Positions 27,025-36,246 of a stretch of DNA of 64,000 nucleotides are shown here, in pieces. The notes beneath the pieces were generated by a model. It saw only the letters and a program-made list of their open reading frames with translations. It had not been told where the DNA came from and made no database searches. Origin of the DNA: Mucilaginibacter sp. KACC 22063. Lineage in GTDB: Bacteria > Bacteroidota > Bacteroidia > Sphingobacteriales > Sphingobacteriaceae. A program made the position numbers and the translations under genes. The stretch covers positions 2,356,001-2,420,000 of the forward strand of contig NZ_CP117877.1 in the NCBI RefSeq assembly GCF_028736115.1, given 5' to 3'. Within the stretch, counting starts at the first letter, position 1. Every line of letters starts with the position of its first letter.

Positions 27025-30000
27025 ATGAGAAAACTTATATATCTCTTATTACTTTTTTCTTTCACAATTATTTCCGGTTTATGGCAGCCTGCATTTGCAC
27101 AAGGCTCATTTACTCTAAAAGGCAGGGTACTTGATTCAAAAGGTAACACCTTACCCGGAGCAACAGTTAAAGTAGAAGGCACAACGCAGGGCGTTATGGC
27201 CGATGCTTCCGGAAGCTTTTCAATTACATTGAAAGCCCCGTCAACATTAGTGGTGTCATTTACAGGTATGGCAACCAGAAGTGTCAGCGTTACAAGTGCT
27301 ACAAAAACGATAGACGTAACGTTGTCTGACAATGGCCGTAATTTAAATGAAGTAGTTGTTGTGGGCTATGGTACACAAAAACGTGCAGACATTACCGGGT
27401 CTGTTACAACGGTACCTAAAGCCAGGTTGTCGCAATTGCCGGTTACCAACGTATTGCAGGCATTAGAAGGTGCGGTAGCGGGTGTAAATATCACTACTAC
27501 ATCATCTGTACCGGGTAGCCAGCCAACTACACTTTTAAGAGGTCAAAATTCCATCAACGCAAGTTCCAGCCCTTTTGTGGTAGTTGATGGTATTCCGTTA
27601 AGTAAAACCGGCGGATCATTAAATGATATTAACCCAAATGATATTGCGTCAATGGAGATCCTTAAAGATGCATCTGCTGCTGCAATTTATGGTACAAACG
27701 CATCAAACGGCGTTATCCTGATCACTACCAAAAGAGGTACCACGGGTAAAGCTGTAATTCGTTATACCGGTTATGGCGGTTTTGAAAACCTGGCCCATGT
27801 GTTAGAACCAAGAGATCCGGCATCATTTACACAAAAATACCTGGATTACCTGTCGCAAAATAACCTGAAACAGCAATTTACTGAGCCGGTTTATAATAGC
27901 GGCGAACGTGCCAATTATGCAGCGGGCCGTACTGTTGACTGGATGAAGGAAGTTACCCAACAAGGTTACATGCAGGATCATAACCTGAGTGTATCGGGCG
28001 GTACTCCTGATGTTAAATACTATGTATCGGGCGACTACCTGAAGCAGAAAGGCGTAGTTAAAGGTTATCAATACAACAGGGTAAGTATCCGTTCAAATCT
28101 GGATATCAATGTTACAAACTACCTTACCGTTGGTACATCAGCCTTTATTACCAACAACAATTACGATGGGGGCAGGGCCAACTTATTATTTGCTACAGCC
28201 ATGAGCCCTTATGGCAGCGTTTATAATACAGATGGTACTTACATGATCTATCCGCAGGCACCAGAGCAGTTATATACCAACCCGCTGTTAGGTTTAACAA
28301 CCAGTGTAATAAACCGCAGTGTAAACTTGGTAGGTAATGGTTATGGCGAAATCAAATTCGGTGGCTTTTTAAAAGGGCTGCGTTACCGCCTTAACGTTGG
28401 TTACAACTATTTGCCTACGCGCTATAATTCTTATAGCGGCCGTTTAGCTAACACACCATTGGGTTCGGCAACAGCACGAAACGAGGAAACCAGAAGTTAC
28501 ACCATTGATAACCTGCTATATTATACCAAAGATATTGGTAAACACCATATTGATATAACAGGACTATATGGCGCACAGCAACGTAATTACTTTGTTAGCG
28601 GCCTAACAGGTACAGGCTTTATAAACGATGAACTTACCTTTAACCAGATAGGTGTTGCTTCAACAGTTTCAGGTGCATCTGTTAACGGTAGTTTTTCAGG
28701 AAGTTATGCCGATAGATATGCTTTAAACTACCAAATGGGGCGTGCGGTGTATTCTTATGATCAACGCTATGTGATTACGGTAACAGGCCGTCGCGACGGG
28801 TCATCGGTGTTTGGCGCTAATACAAGCAAATATGGATTTTTCCCATCTGCAGCATTAGCATGGAATATCAGTAACGAATCTTTTCTCCAAAATTCAAAGA
28901 TTGTTAATAACCTGAAGTTAAGAGGTTCTTACGGTAGTGCCGGTAACGAAGCAATCTCTGTATATCAAACTATCACTACTGACGGTACGGTTCGTTTCCC
29001 TTTCAATGGTGTAAGCAATGTCGGTGTACAGGCCAGCAACTTAGGTAATGCTAACCTGCATTGGGAAAGTACAAAGCAAGCTAATATTGGTGTCGATTTC
29101 TCTGTTCTAAAAAACAGGATAAGCGGTACTATAGATGCTTATAACTCAAATACCAGCGGACTTTTATTGAAAAGAAGCCTGCCTGCTATAACAGGTTATG
29201 CCAATGTTTGGGATAATTTAGGCAAAACTAATAATAAAGGCCTTGAAGTAACGCTTACTACCCGTAACATCCAGGGTGACGATTTTCGTTGGGAAAGTAA
29301 CATCGTTTATGCAACTAACAAAAATAAAATAGTAGACCTTTACGGAGATAAGCAAAGCGATTTGGGTAACCGCTGGTTTATTGGCCAACCAATAAGTGTT
29401 ATATACGATTATAAAATGGTAGGCGTATGGCAAAAAGGTGAAGATCCGTCGAAACAAGACCCAACAGCCAAGCCTGGCGACCTTAAATTTGCTGACTTAA
29501 ACGGTGACGGCAAGATTACGCCGGACGACCGTACAGTATTAGGCCAAACTACACCAAAATGGACAGGTGGCTTAACCAACACATTCCATTACAAAGCATT
29601 AAGCTTAAGTGTGTTTATACAAACTGCACAAGGCGCTTTAAGAAACAATGCCGATTATAATTATGCAGATGAGGCAGGAAGAAGAAATACCCCTGCTGAA
29701 ATCGGATACTGGACACCTACAAACGGAAGTCAGGAATTCCAATCGTTATCTTACACTAATACCAGAGGATATGGTTATCCGCACGATGCCAGTTACACCC
29801 GTTTAAAGGATATTACTTTAAGTTACAATCTGCCTACAAGCCTGATCTCAAAATGGGGAATATCAAGCCTTAACGTTTATGCCAGCGGACGGAATCTTAA
29901 AACCTGGACAAACTGGATAGGATGGGATCCTGAACAGACCTATTATACCCGTGGCTCAGGCGACTACGTAAACAACTATCCGCTTACACGCACCATTGTA

Positions 30001-30027
30001 CTCGGTTTAAATGTTTCATTAAAATAA
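27025..30027 (+). CDS. SusC/RagA TonB-linked outer-membrane transporter
   Basis: A 1000-aa SusC. The signal peptide (1-26, ending AFAQG) leads to a carboxypeptidase-regulatory-like domain (about 29-105), TonB-box-like VVVVGYGTQKRADITGSV, then plug and barrel with DASAAAIYGTNASNGVILITTKRG. There is no STN domain, so it is not itself a FecR transducer. It is paired with SusD 13 bp downstream and heads the hydrolase block (DUF2264, GH43, GH2, GH29). It probably imports oligosaccharides released from arabinogalactan-like glycans; the substrate is inferred from neighbours only. Confidence 0.94.
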   Translation: MRKLIYLLLLFSFTIISGLWQPAFAQGSFTLKGRVLDSKGNTLPGATVKVEGTTQGVMADASGSFSITLKAPSTLVVSFTGMATRSVSVTSATKTIDVTLSDNGRNLNEVVVVGYGTQKRADITGSVTTVPKARLSQLPVTNVLQALEGAVAGVNITTTSSVPGSQPTTLLRGQNSINASSSPFVVVDGIPLSKTGGSLNDINPNDIASMEILKDASAAAIYGTNASNGVILITTKRGTTGKAVIRYTGYGGFENLAHVLEPRDPASFTQKYLDYLSQNNLKQQFTEPVYNSGERANYAAGRTVDWMKEVTQQGYMQDHNLSVSGGTPDVKYYVSGDYLKQKGVVKGYQYNRVSIRSNLDINVTNYLTVGTSAFITNNNYDGGRANLLFATAMSPYGSVYNTDGTYMIYPQAPEQLYTNPLLGLTTSVINRSVNLVGNGYGEIKFGGFLKGLRYRLNVGYNYLPTRYNSYSGRLANTPLGSATARNEETRSYTIDNLLYYTKDIGKHHIDITGLYGAQQRNYFVSGLTGTGFINDELTFNQIGVASTVSGASVNGSFSGSYADRYALNYQMGRAVYSYDQRYVITVTGRRDGSSVFGANTSKYGFFPSAALAWNISNESFLQNSKIVNNLKLRGSYGSAGNEAISVYQTITTDGTVRFPFNGVSNVGVQASNLGNANLHWESTKQANIGVDFSVLKNRISGTIDAYNSNTSGLLLKRSLPAITGYANVWDNLGKTNNKGLEVTLTTRNIQGDDFRWESNIVYATNKNKIVDLYGDKQSDLGNRWFIGQPISVIYDYKMVGVWQKGEDPSKQDPTAKPGDLKFADLNGDGKITPDDRTVLGQTTPKWTGGLTNTFHYKALSLSVFIQTAQGALRNNADYNYADEAGRRNTPAEIGYWTPTNGSQEFQSLSYTNTRGYGYPHDASYTRLKDITLSYNLPTSLISKWGISSLNVYASGRNLKTWTNWIGWDPEQTYYTRGSGDYVNNYPLTRTIVLGLNVSLK

Positions 30028-30040
30028 TCAGCACAACTAC

Positions 30041-31672
30041 ATGAAAAAGATATACTTGATATTAGGAACTATAGGGATGGTTGCTGCAACGTTTACTGCA
30101 TGCAAGAAAAGTTATTTAAATGAAAAGCCTTATTCATCTTATGCTCCTGTAACCTTAACAGATTCGCTGGGTTTTGAGGCAGAGCTTATTGGACTTTACC
30201 AGCGTCAAACCGGTATCCTTACATGGGCTGACCAGCAGGGCTGGCCAAGCGTATGGCAGGTAGGTACTGATGTGGCTAACGCAACAGCTAATCAACAGGG
30301 TGTTGAAGTACCCTATTATAATTATTCGCAGCTGACCTCCACAGATCCGGCCGCCTCATTTGTATGGAGCCGTTATTACAGTATCATCAATAACTGCAAT
30401 ATTATTATTGATGCTGCACAGGATCAATCGCTTACCAAAATTGGCCCGGTAGGTAAAAAGCAAGCCGAAGCCGAAGCTAAATTTTTCAGAGGCTATGCCT
30501 ATAATACGCTTGCTACCTTATTCGGCAAGGTGCCTATTATCCTTCACACGGTAACAGGTCCAAAATTTGATTACACACGTGCTTCGCTTGATGATGTTAA
30601 CAACCAGATCATCAGCGACCTTACATTTGCAGCAACCAACGGTTATGATTTAAACGCCGGAACCAGGAACGTTAACGTACAGGGTAAACCGGTTGGCAGG
30701 GCCAACAAATACATGGCTATGCAGGCATTAGCAGAAGCTTATTTACGTATGGGCAAAAATGACCTGGCAGAGCAGCAGGCGCAGGCAGTAATCAACAGCG
30801 GTAAGTTCAGCTTAATTAAATCTCGTTACGGGGTAAGGGCAAGCGGTGCCGGTGATTATTATTCTGATATGTTTGTATATGGCAACCAGCGCCGTTCGCA
30901 GGGTAATGCAGAAGCCATTTGGGTGTTGGAGCAGGAAAATCCTTCAACCGTTGTTGGTGGTAATGTTGATAACGCACAGCAACGCCGTGTTTGGGGAGCT
31001 GCATATTATGCGATTCCGGGTATGGCACTTGCAGATAGCCTTGGTGGCCGAAGCATTGCCCGTTTACGTTTAAGCAATTGGGTAATTTATTCGTTGTATA
31101 AAAATACAGGTAGCGACATCAGAAACTCACAATACAGCCTGAAAAGACGTTTTTATTACAATGACCCTGCATACCCTAATCTGCTTGGTAAACAAGTGCC
31201 CTACACTGGTGCCGATACACTTTTCCGTATTTGCCCGATGATTACCAAATGGGGAGCGTTTGATCCTAATGATACATTTGGTTATGCCATGATCAAGGAT
31301 TTTATTATGATGCGCCTGGGCGAAACTTATTTGCTTTTGGCCGAAGCCCAGATGAAACAGGGTAAAACAGGTGATGCTGCAAACACCATTAACGTACTTA
31401 GGGCCAGGGCTAACGCAACGCCGGTAACCGCAGCCGATATCAACCTCGATTTTATTCTGGACGAACGCGCAAGGGAACTTATTGGCGAAGAGAACCGAAG
31501 GATGACCTTGATGCGTACCGGAACATTAGTTGACAGGGCTTTGCGCTTAAACAGCAATGATGCCCAGAAGCCGATCACCGGTTTAACGGCAAAAAACCTT
31601 TTGTTACCAATACCGCTTACAGAGATACAGCTAAATAAAGATGCTGTACTACAGCAAAATCCGGGTTATTAA
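30041..31672 (+). CDS. SusD/RagB-family glycan-binding lipoprotein
   Basis: A 543-aa lipoprotein with lipobox ATFTAC (Cys about residue 21). The N-terminal SusD-like region contains KKQAEAEAKFFRGYAYNTL, and the C-terminal RagB/SusD domain includes MMRLGETYLLLAEAQMKQG and ends with QNPGY. It forms the lid for the adjoining SusC. A strong terminator follows, separating the transporter pair from the hydrolases transcriptionally, though readthrough is common in such loci. Confidence 0.94.
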   Translation: MKKIYLILGTIGMVAATFTACKKSYLNEKPYSSYAPVTLTDSLGFEAELIGLYQRQTGILTWADQQGWPSVWQVGTDVANATANQQGVEVPYYNYSQLTSTDPAASFVWSRYYSIINNCNIIIDAAQDQSLTKIGPVGKKQAEAEAKFFRGYAYNTLATLFGKVPIILHTVTGPKFDYTRASLDDVNNQIISDLTFAATNGYDLNAGTRNVNVQGKPVGRANKYMAMQALAEAYLRMGKNDLAEQQAQAVINSGKFSLIKSRYGVRASGAGDYYSDMFVYGNQRRSQGNAEAIWVLEQENPSTVVGGNVDNAQQRRVWGAAYYAIPGMALADSLGGRSIARLRLSNWVIYSLYKNTGSDIRNSQYSLKRRFYYNDPAYPNLLGKQVPYTGADTLFRICPMITKWGAFDPNDTFGYAMIKDFIMMRLGETYLLLAEAQMKQGKTGDAANTINVLRARANATPVTAADINLDFILDERARELIGEENRRMTLMRTGTLVDRALRLNSNDAQKPITGLTAKNLLLPIPLTEIQLNKDAVLQQNPGY

Positions 31673-31687
31673 TTGCTAATCCTTTTA

Positions 31688-31724
31688 AAAAGAAGCGGCT
31701 CTTTCAAAGGCCGCTTCTTTTAAT
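31688..31724 (+). terminator. Strong intrinsic terminator after susD
   Basis: A 12-bp GC-rich stem (31688-31699 with 31710-31721), AGAAGCGGC/GCCGCTTCT core, with a T-run. Confidence 0.93.
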
Positions 31725-31792
31725 TTCCCGCGTGTTTGTTAAGCTCATATGATTACTTTTATGGGCAATAGCCTTTTTGAAAAGCATTTACC

Positions 31793-33025
31793 ATGATTAA
31801 ATTTCCGTCATCGCTTATAATCTTATTGTTGTTTTTTATTACCCCGGTCACAAAGGGGCAAAGCACACAGCCCTTGTCTGGCCGTAAGCAATGGCTTGTT
31901 TTGATGGATAAAGTAGCGCGGCCGGTAATGGAGAACCTGGCGCATGACGAATTGAAATCAAAAATGCCCATGCAACTGTCAAGCCATATCGATAATGCAC
32001 AGAGCAGGGCATCGGTAGGATATCTCGAAGCATTTGCACGCACACTTAACGGCATTGCGCCATGGTTGCAATCAGATGGGGGAAGTGCAGATGAAATTGC
32101 TTTACGTAATCAGTATCGAAAATGGGCTTTACAGGCTATTGCAAATGCCGTAAATCCTAAATCAAAAGATTATATGAAGTGGAATGGCGGCCAGCCGTTG
32201 GTTGATGCTTCTTTTTTTGCTTATGCATTGATACGTGCTCCGTGGCTTTGGGAAAACCTGAATGATACGGTGAAGGCGCAGGTAGTAGATGTTTTGAAAG
32301 GAACACGTAGTACAGTGCCGGTATACTCAAACTGGATACTTTTTTCGGGGATGATTGAGGCCTTTTTTTGTAAATATAATTTGGATTATGATCCGGTACG
32401 TATAGAGTACGGTATCCGTGAGTTTACAGAACATTGGTATGTGGGGGACGGTATGTATGCCGATGGGATGGATTTCCATTTGGATTACTATAACAGCTTT
32501 GTGATCCAGCCATACCTAAGTACCATACTCGAAGAAGTAAATGCTAAGAATAAAAGCTATACGAGGCAAGCAGCAAAGCAATTGCTAATCGGACAGCGTT
32601 ACGCTGTTATTTTAGAGCGTTTAATCAATACAGATGGTAGTTTTCCTGTAATCGGCCGGTCAATCGCTTATCGTTGTGGTGCTTTCCACCACCTTGCTAA
32701 CGAAGCTTTAAAAAAACGTTTACCCGCTTCGCTTAAGCCGGCACAGGTGCGGTGCGCATTATTTGCTGTAATTAATAAGACCTTAAACGCTCCTGGAACT
32801 TTTACAAAAGATGGCTGGCTGAACATCGGCTTGTATGGCAAGCAACCTGATATAGCCGAATTTTACATTACAACAGGTAGCCTTTATCTCTGTGACGATG
32901 CCTTTTTGCCATTAGGCTTGCCAGAAAGCGATGAATTTTGGACAGCTAAGAACGAACCCTGGTCGTCAGTGAAAATATGGAGCGGCCAGGATTTTCCGGC
33001 AGACCATGCTTTGGATCTGCATTGA
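31793..33025 (+). CDS. DUF2264 secreted protein, possible glycoside hydrolase
   Basis: A 410-aa exported protein with a signal peptide (1-22, ending TKGQS). The body is a DUF2264-type, probably (alpha/alpha)-barrel enzyme: NGIAPWLQSDG, WNGGQPLVDASFFAYALIRAP, NWILFSGMIEAFF, GDGMYADGMDFHLDYYNSFVIQP, DGSFPVIGRSIAYRCGAFHHLA. From memory, members occur in polysaccharide utilisation loci and some may act on uronic acids (CAZy GH154 may be this family; I cannot confirm). The conserved YADG/HLDYYNSFV and GRS-Y-R patches are likely the active site. It starts the hydrolase run that continues through GH43 and GH2. Confidence 0.82.
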   Translation: MIKFPSSLIILLLFFITPVTKGQSTQPLSGRKQWLVLMDKVARPVMENLAHDELKSKMPMQLSSHIDNAQSRASVGYLEAFARTLNGIAPWLQSDGGSADEIALRNQYRKWALQAIANAVNPKSKDYMKWNGGQPLVDASFFAYALIRAPWLWENLNDTVKAQVVDVLKGTRSTVPVYSNWILFSGMIEAFFCKYNLDYDPVRIEYGIREFTEHWYVGDGMYADGMDFHLDYYNSFVIQPYLSTILEEVNAKNKSYTRQAAKQLLIGQRYAVILERLINTDGSFPVIGRSIAYRCGAFHHLANEALKKRLPASLKPAQVRCALFAVINKTLNAPGTFTKDGWLNIGLYGKQPDIAEFYITTGSLYLCDDAFLPLGLPESDEFWTAKNEPWSSVKIWSGQDFPADHALDLH

Positions 33026-33059
33026 AATAATTTGATCAACATTATTATACACTCTGCAA

Positions 33060-34181
33060 ATGAAAAATAAATCAATAATTAAGTGCCTGTTTTATGGTCT
33101 TTTTATGGCGTTTACCGGCATTGCTTTCAATGGTAATGCACAGGAAAAAGCATTTCATCCCGGGCAAATATGGCCTGATAATAAAGGTGTGCATATTAAT
33201 GCTCACGGCGGCGGGATGCTTTATCACAATGGTATCTACTATTGGTTTGGCGAGCATAAAATAGAAGGCGATGCAGGCAACCGGGCAATGGTAGGTGTGC
33301 ATTGCTATTCATCAAAAGACCTTTATAACTGGAAAGATGAAGGCATAGCCTTAGCCGTATCCAATGATACCACAAGCGATATAGCCAAAGGCTGCATACT
33401 GGAACGCCCGAAGGTGGTCTACAATAAAAAAACTAAAAAGTATGTGATGTGGTTCCACCTCGAGTTGCGTGGACAAGGTTACAAAGCTGCACGTGCGGGT
33501 TTAGCAATTGCCAATAAAGTTACAGGCCCTTATACATTTGTGAAAAGCTACAGGCCTAATCCGGGTGTAATGCCAGTTTACCCGGTGAATACTGCAGACA
33601 GTGATAAGGTAAATTGCACTAACCCAAAGAACAGGAGCGAAGGCTACTTTTGCCGTGATTTACCCGGCGGGCAAATGGCAAGGGACATGACCGTTTTTGT
33701 TGACGATGACGGCAAAGCCTATCATATTTTCTCTGCTGAAGAAAACGCTACGCTTGATATTGCTGAACTAAATGATGAATACACCGGCCACACTGGTAAA
33801 TTTACACGTGTTTATGCAGGCCATTCTACCGAGGCACCAGCCATATTTAAGCGCAATGGTATTTACTATCTTATTGGCTCTGGTACTACAGGCTGGGCAC
33901 CTAATCCGGCCAGATGGTTATCATCAACCTCTATATGGGGGCCGTGGACTTATCATGGTAACCCTTGTAAGGGTGATGGCTCACAAATTACTTTTGGAGG
34001 TCAAAGCACTTACGTTTTACCTGTAGCCGGTAAAAAGGATGCTTTCATTTTTATGGCCGACAAATGGACGCCTAAAAATGCTATTGACGGCCGTTACCTT
34101 TGGTTGCCTGTTGAATTTAACGGAAATGATATTGAAATACGCTGGAAAGACAGCTGGAGCCTTGATGATTTTAAAAACTAA
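33060..34181 (+). CDS. GH43, exo-beta-1,3-galactanase-like (subfamily 24 type)
   Basis: A 373-aa secreted five-bladed beta-propeller enzyme with a signal peptide ending GNAQE (about residue 28). Near the start it has INAHGGGMLYHNGIYYWFGE, matching the exo-beta-1,3-galactanase branch of GH43, where the usual catalytic-base Asp is missing; here too the expected Asp is replaced by the NAHGGG stretch. E115 (LERPKVVY) and E258 (STEAPA, the general acid) are in place. It would trim the beta-1,3-galactan backbone of arabinogalactan proteins from the non-reducing end, bypassing side chains. Subfamily assignment is by motif memory. It is 34 bp after DUF2264 and 1 bp before GH2. Confidence 0.82.
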   Translation: MKNKSIIKCLFYGLFMAFTGIAFNGNAQEKAFHPGQIWPDNKGVHINAHGGGMLYHNGIYYWFGEHKIEGDAGNRAMVGVHCYSSKDLYNWKDEGIALAVSNDTTSDIAKGCILERPKVVYNKKTKKYVMWFHLELRGQGYKAARAGLAIANKVTGPYTFVKSYRPNPGVMPVYPVNTADSDKVNCTNPKNRSEGYFCRDLPGGQMARDMTVFVDDDGKAYHIFSAEENATLDIAELNDEYTGHTGKFTRVYAGHSTEAPAIFKRNGIYYLIGSGTTGWAPNPARWLSSTSIWGPWTYHGNPCKGDGSQITFGGQSTYVLPVAGKKDAFIFMADKWTPKNAIDGRYLWLPVEFNGNDIEIRWKDSWSLDDFKN

Positions 34182-34182
34182 T

Positions 34183-36039
34183 ATGAAAAAATTTAGTGCT
34201 TTATTTTTAATCCTGCTGTTTGCGGTAACTGCTTATGCACAGGATAGCCTGATTACCAATATACCTGCAAGAAAGTCGCTGAGCCTTAATGGAAAGTGGC
34301 ATTATATTGTTGATCCTTACGAGACCGGCTTTTATGATTATCGCTATAAAGAAATGAATGCCAGCAATGGTGATGCTTATTGGAACACCGGTGTACCTGC
34401 CAATAAAACAGACAAAAAGGAGCATGGCTATATTGATAAGTATTCGTTAGATGTGCCGGGTGACTGGAACCACCAGAAGCCCGAGTTTGTGTACTATGAA
34501 GGCACAATCTGGTACCAGAAGAGTTTTGATTACCAAAAGGCTTCTGATAACGACCGCTTTTTTGTGTGGTTTGGGGCAGTTAATTACCGTGCAGACGTTT
34601 ATTTGAACGGCAAAAAGCTTGGGATGCACAAAGGTGGCTTTACACCTTTTAACTTTGAAGTACCTGCTGCGTTACTAAAGGAAAAAGGAAACTTTTTAGT
34701 GGTAAAGGTTGACAATAAACGTTACACAGACGAGGTGCCTACGCTTAATACCGATTGGTGGAATTACGGTGGCATAACCCGTGATGTAAAGCTGCTTGAG
34801 TTGCCGCAAACCTTCATTCAGGATTTTGTAGTGCAACTTAAAAAGCCAGAACCTGGTAAATCGCCTGCATCAAATCCCGAAGTTATTGGTTGGATTAAGC
34901 TGAATACAGTGCCTGCCAACAGAGAAAAGCTAACTATCGAAATACCCGAGCTAAAGGTTAAACAACAATTTGTTGCTAATGCCGCTGTTACGCCAATAGC
35001 TTTCAAACTGCCTAAAGTGCAGTTATGGTCGCCGGAAAATCCAAAGCTGTACCGCGTTATTGTTCGATCATCCACAGATAAAACTGAAGATAAAATCGGT
35101 TTCAGAACTATTGAAGCATTCGGTAAACAGGTATTACTGAATGGCAAGCCGATATTTATGAGAGGTATCTGTATTCATGGCGAAATAGCTGAAGATGTGC
35201 GACGCGCAGTAGGTTATGATGATGCCCGCGAATTGCTAAATAAGGCTAAAGCATTAGGCTGTAATATGGTTAGGTTAGCGCATTACCCGCACGATGAAGC
35301 TATGACCCGTACTGCCGATTCGTTAGGTGTATTGGTATGGTCAGAAATCCCGGTTTACTGGACGATTGACTTTGGCAGTCAGGCAGTACTGGCAAAAGCC
35401 AAAGCGCAACTGCATGAGATGATCAACCGCGATCACAACCGTGCGAGTATCATTATCTGGTCGGTAGGGAATGAAACACCTATTAGCCAAACCCGTACTG
35501 ATTTTATGCATAATTTGATTACCGAAGCTAAGTTGCTCGATGATACACGCATGGTCTCTGCTGCGTTGGAGGTGAACTACAGCTCGGGTAAAGACCTCAA
35601 TATTGTAGACGATCCGCTTGGTCAGTTTGTGGATCTCATTGCATTTAACGAATACCTGGGCTGGTACGGAGGTTTGCCGGATAAATGCCGCACCACCAAC
35701 TGGGGTACACCCTACAACAAACCATTATTTATCAGCGAAACAGGTGCTGAAGCTTTAGCCGGTTTCCATGCCGATTCGCTGACAAAGTTTAGCGAAGAAT
35801 ACCAGGAATGGTATTATAAAGAGCAAACAAACATGTTTAAAAGGATGCCTGACAACTTTGTAGGTGTATCGCCGTGGGTAATGGTAGATTTTCGCTCCCC
35901 TAAACGTAATAACCCAGTATACCAGGAAGGTTGGAACCGAAAAGGCCTGTATGGTGAAAAAGGTGAAAAGAAGAAAGCCTTTTTCATTCTTCAAAAATAT
36001 TACAACGATATAGAGAAAAAGGGAATAGGACATAAGTAG
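34183..36039 (+). CDS. GH2 beta-glucuronidase-like glycoside hydrolase
   Basis: A 618-aa secreted retaining enzyme. I place the start at ATG 34183, 1 bp after the GH43 stop, because it gives a proper signal peptide (ending AYAQD); the open frame reaches back into GH43. The sugar-binding domain (about 30-200), Ig-like domain (about 205-300) and TIM barrel follow, with acid/base E431 (SVGNETP) and nucleophile E519 (ISETGAE). N585-R-K587 near the C terminus matches the N-x-K carboxylate-binding motif of E. coli GusA, pointing to beta-glucuronidase rather than beta-galactosidase. Glucuronic acid caps on arabinogalactan side chains are the likely target. Confidence 0.88.
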   Translation: MKKFSALFLILLFAVTAYAQDSLITNIPARKSLSLNGKWHYIVDPYETGFYDYRYKEMNASNGDAYWNTGVPANKTDKKEHGYIDKYSLDVPGDWNHQKPEFVYYEGTIWYQKSFDYQKASDNDRFFVWFGAVNYRADVYLNGKKLGMHKGGFTPFNFEVPAALLKEKGNFLVVKVDNKRYTDEVPTLNTDWWNYGGITRDVKLLELPQTFIQDFVVQLKKPEPGKSPASNPEVIGWIKLNTVPANREKLTIEIPELKVKQQFVANAAVTPIAFKLPKVQLWSPENPKLYRVIVRSSTDKTEDKIGFRTIEAFGKQVLLNGKPIFMRGICIHGEIAEDVRRAVGYDDARELLNKAKALGCNMVRLAHYPHDEAMTRTADSLGVLVWSEIPVYWTIDFGSQAVLAKAKAQLHEMINRDHNRASIIIWSVGNETPISQTRTDFMHNLITEAKLLDDTRMVSAALEVNYSSGKDLNIVDDPLGQFVDLIAFNEYLGWYGGLPDKCRTTNWGTPYNKPLFISETGAEALAGFHADSLTKFSEEYQEWYYKEQTNMFKRMPDNFVGVSPWVMVDFRSPKRNNPVYQEGWNRKGLYGEKGEKKKAFFILQKYYNDIEKKGIGHK

Positions 36040-36129
36040 ATTTTTAGCTAATCTGTTCCTTGAAATAATAATAATGAAAACTTGAAAATCTGATTTCTGC
36101 AACAAATAGTCTATTTAAGGCATATTTTG

Positions 36130-36195
36130 AAAAAATGAGTACAATATATTTGATGCTATTAACCAATTAGCAACTTTTACAGTACTCATTTTTTT
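36130..36195 (+). terminator. Long-loop inverted repeat after the GH2 gene
   Basis: A 13-bp repeat AAAAAATGAGTAC/GTACTCATTTTTT (36130-36142 with 36182-36194) with a 39-nt loop holding a small TGCTA/TAGCA stem, ending in Ts. The loop also contains TATATTTG (36145-36152), an exact TAnnTTTG match that could be the promoter for the dehydrogenase. Terminator and promoter may overlap here. Confidence 0.5.
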
Positions 36196-36246
36196 ATTTA
36201 CGTAATGTCGCGGTAGCAATTAAATACCGTAGATTATATTATTACT

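Noticed and set aside
34039..34182. Longer N terminus for the GH2 enzyme
   Set aside because: It overlaps the GH43 coding region; ATG 34183 gives a proper signal peptide.
35755..36105. Open frame of 116 codons on the minus strand over the end of the GH2 gene
   Set aside because: Mostly antisense to conserved GH2 residues and without recognisable domains.
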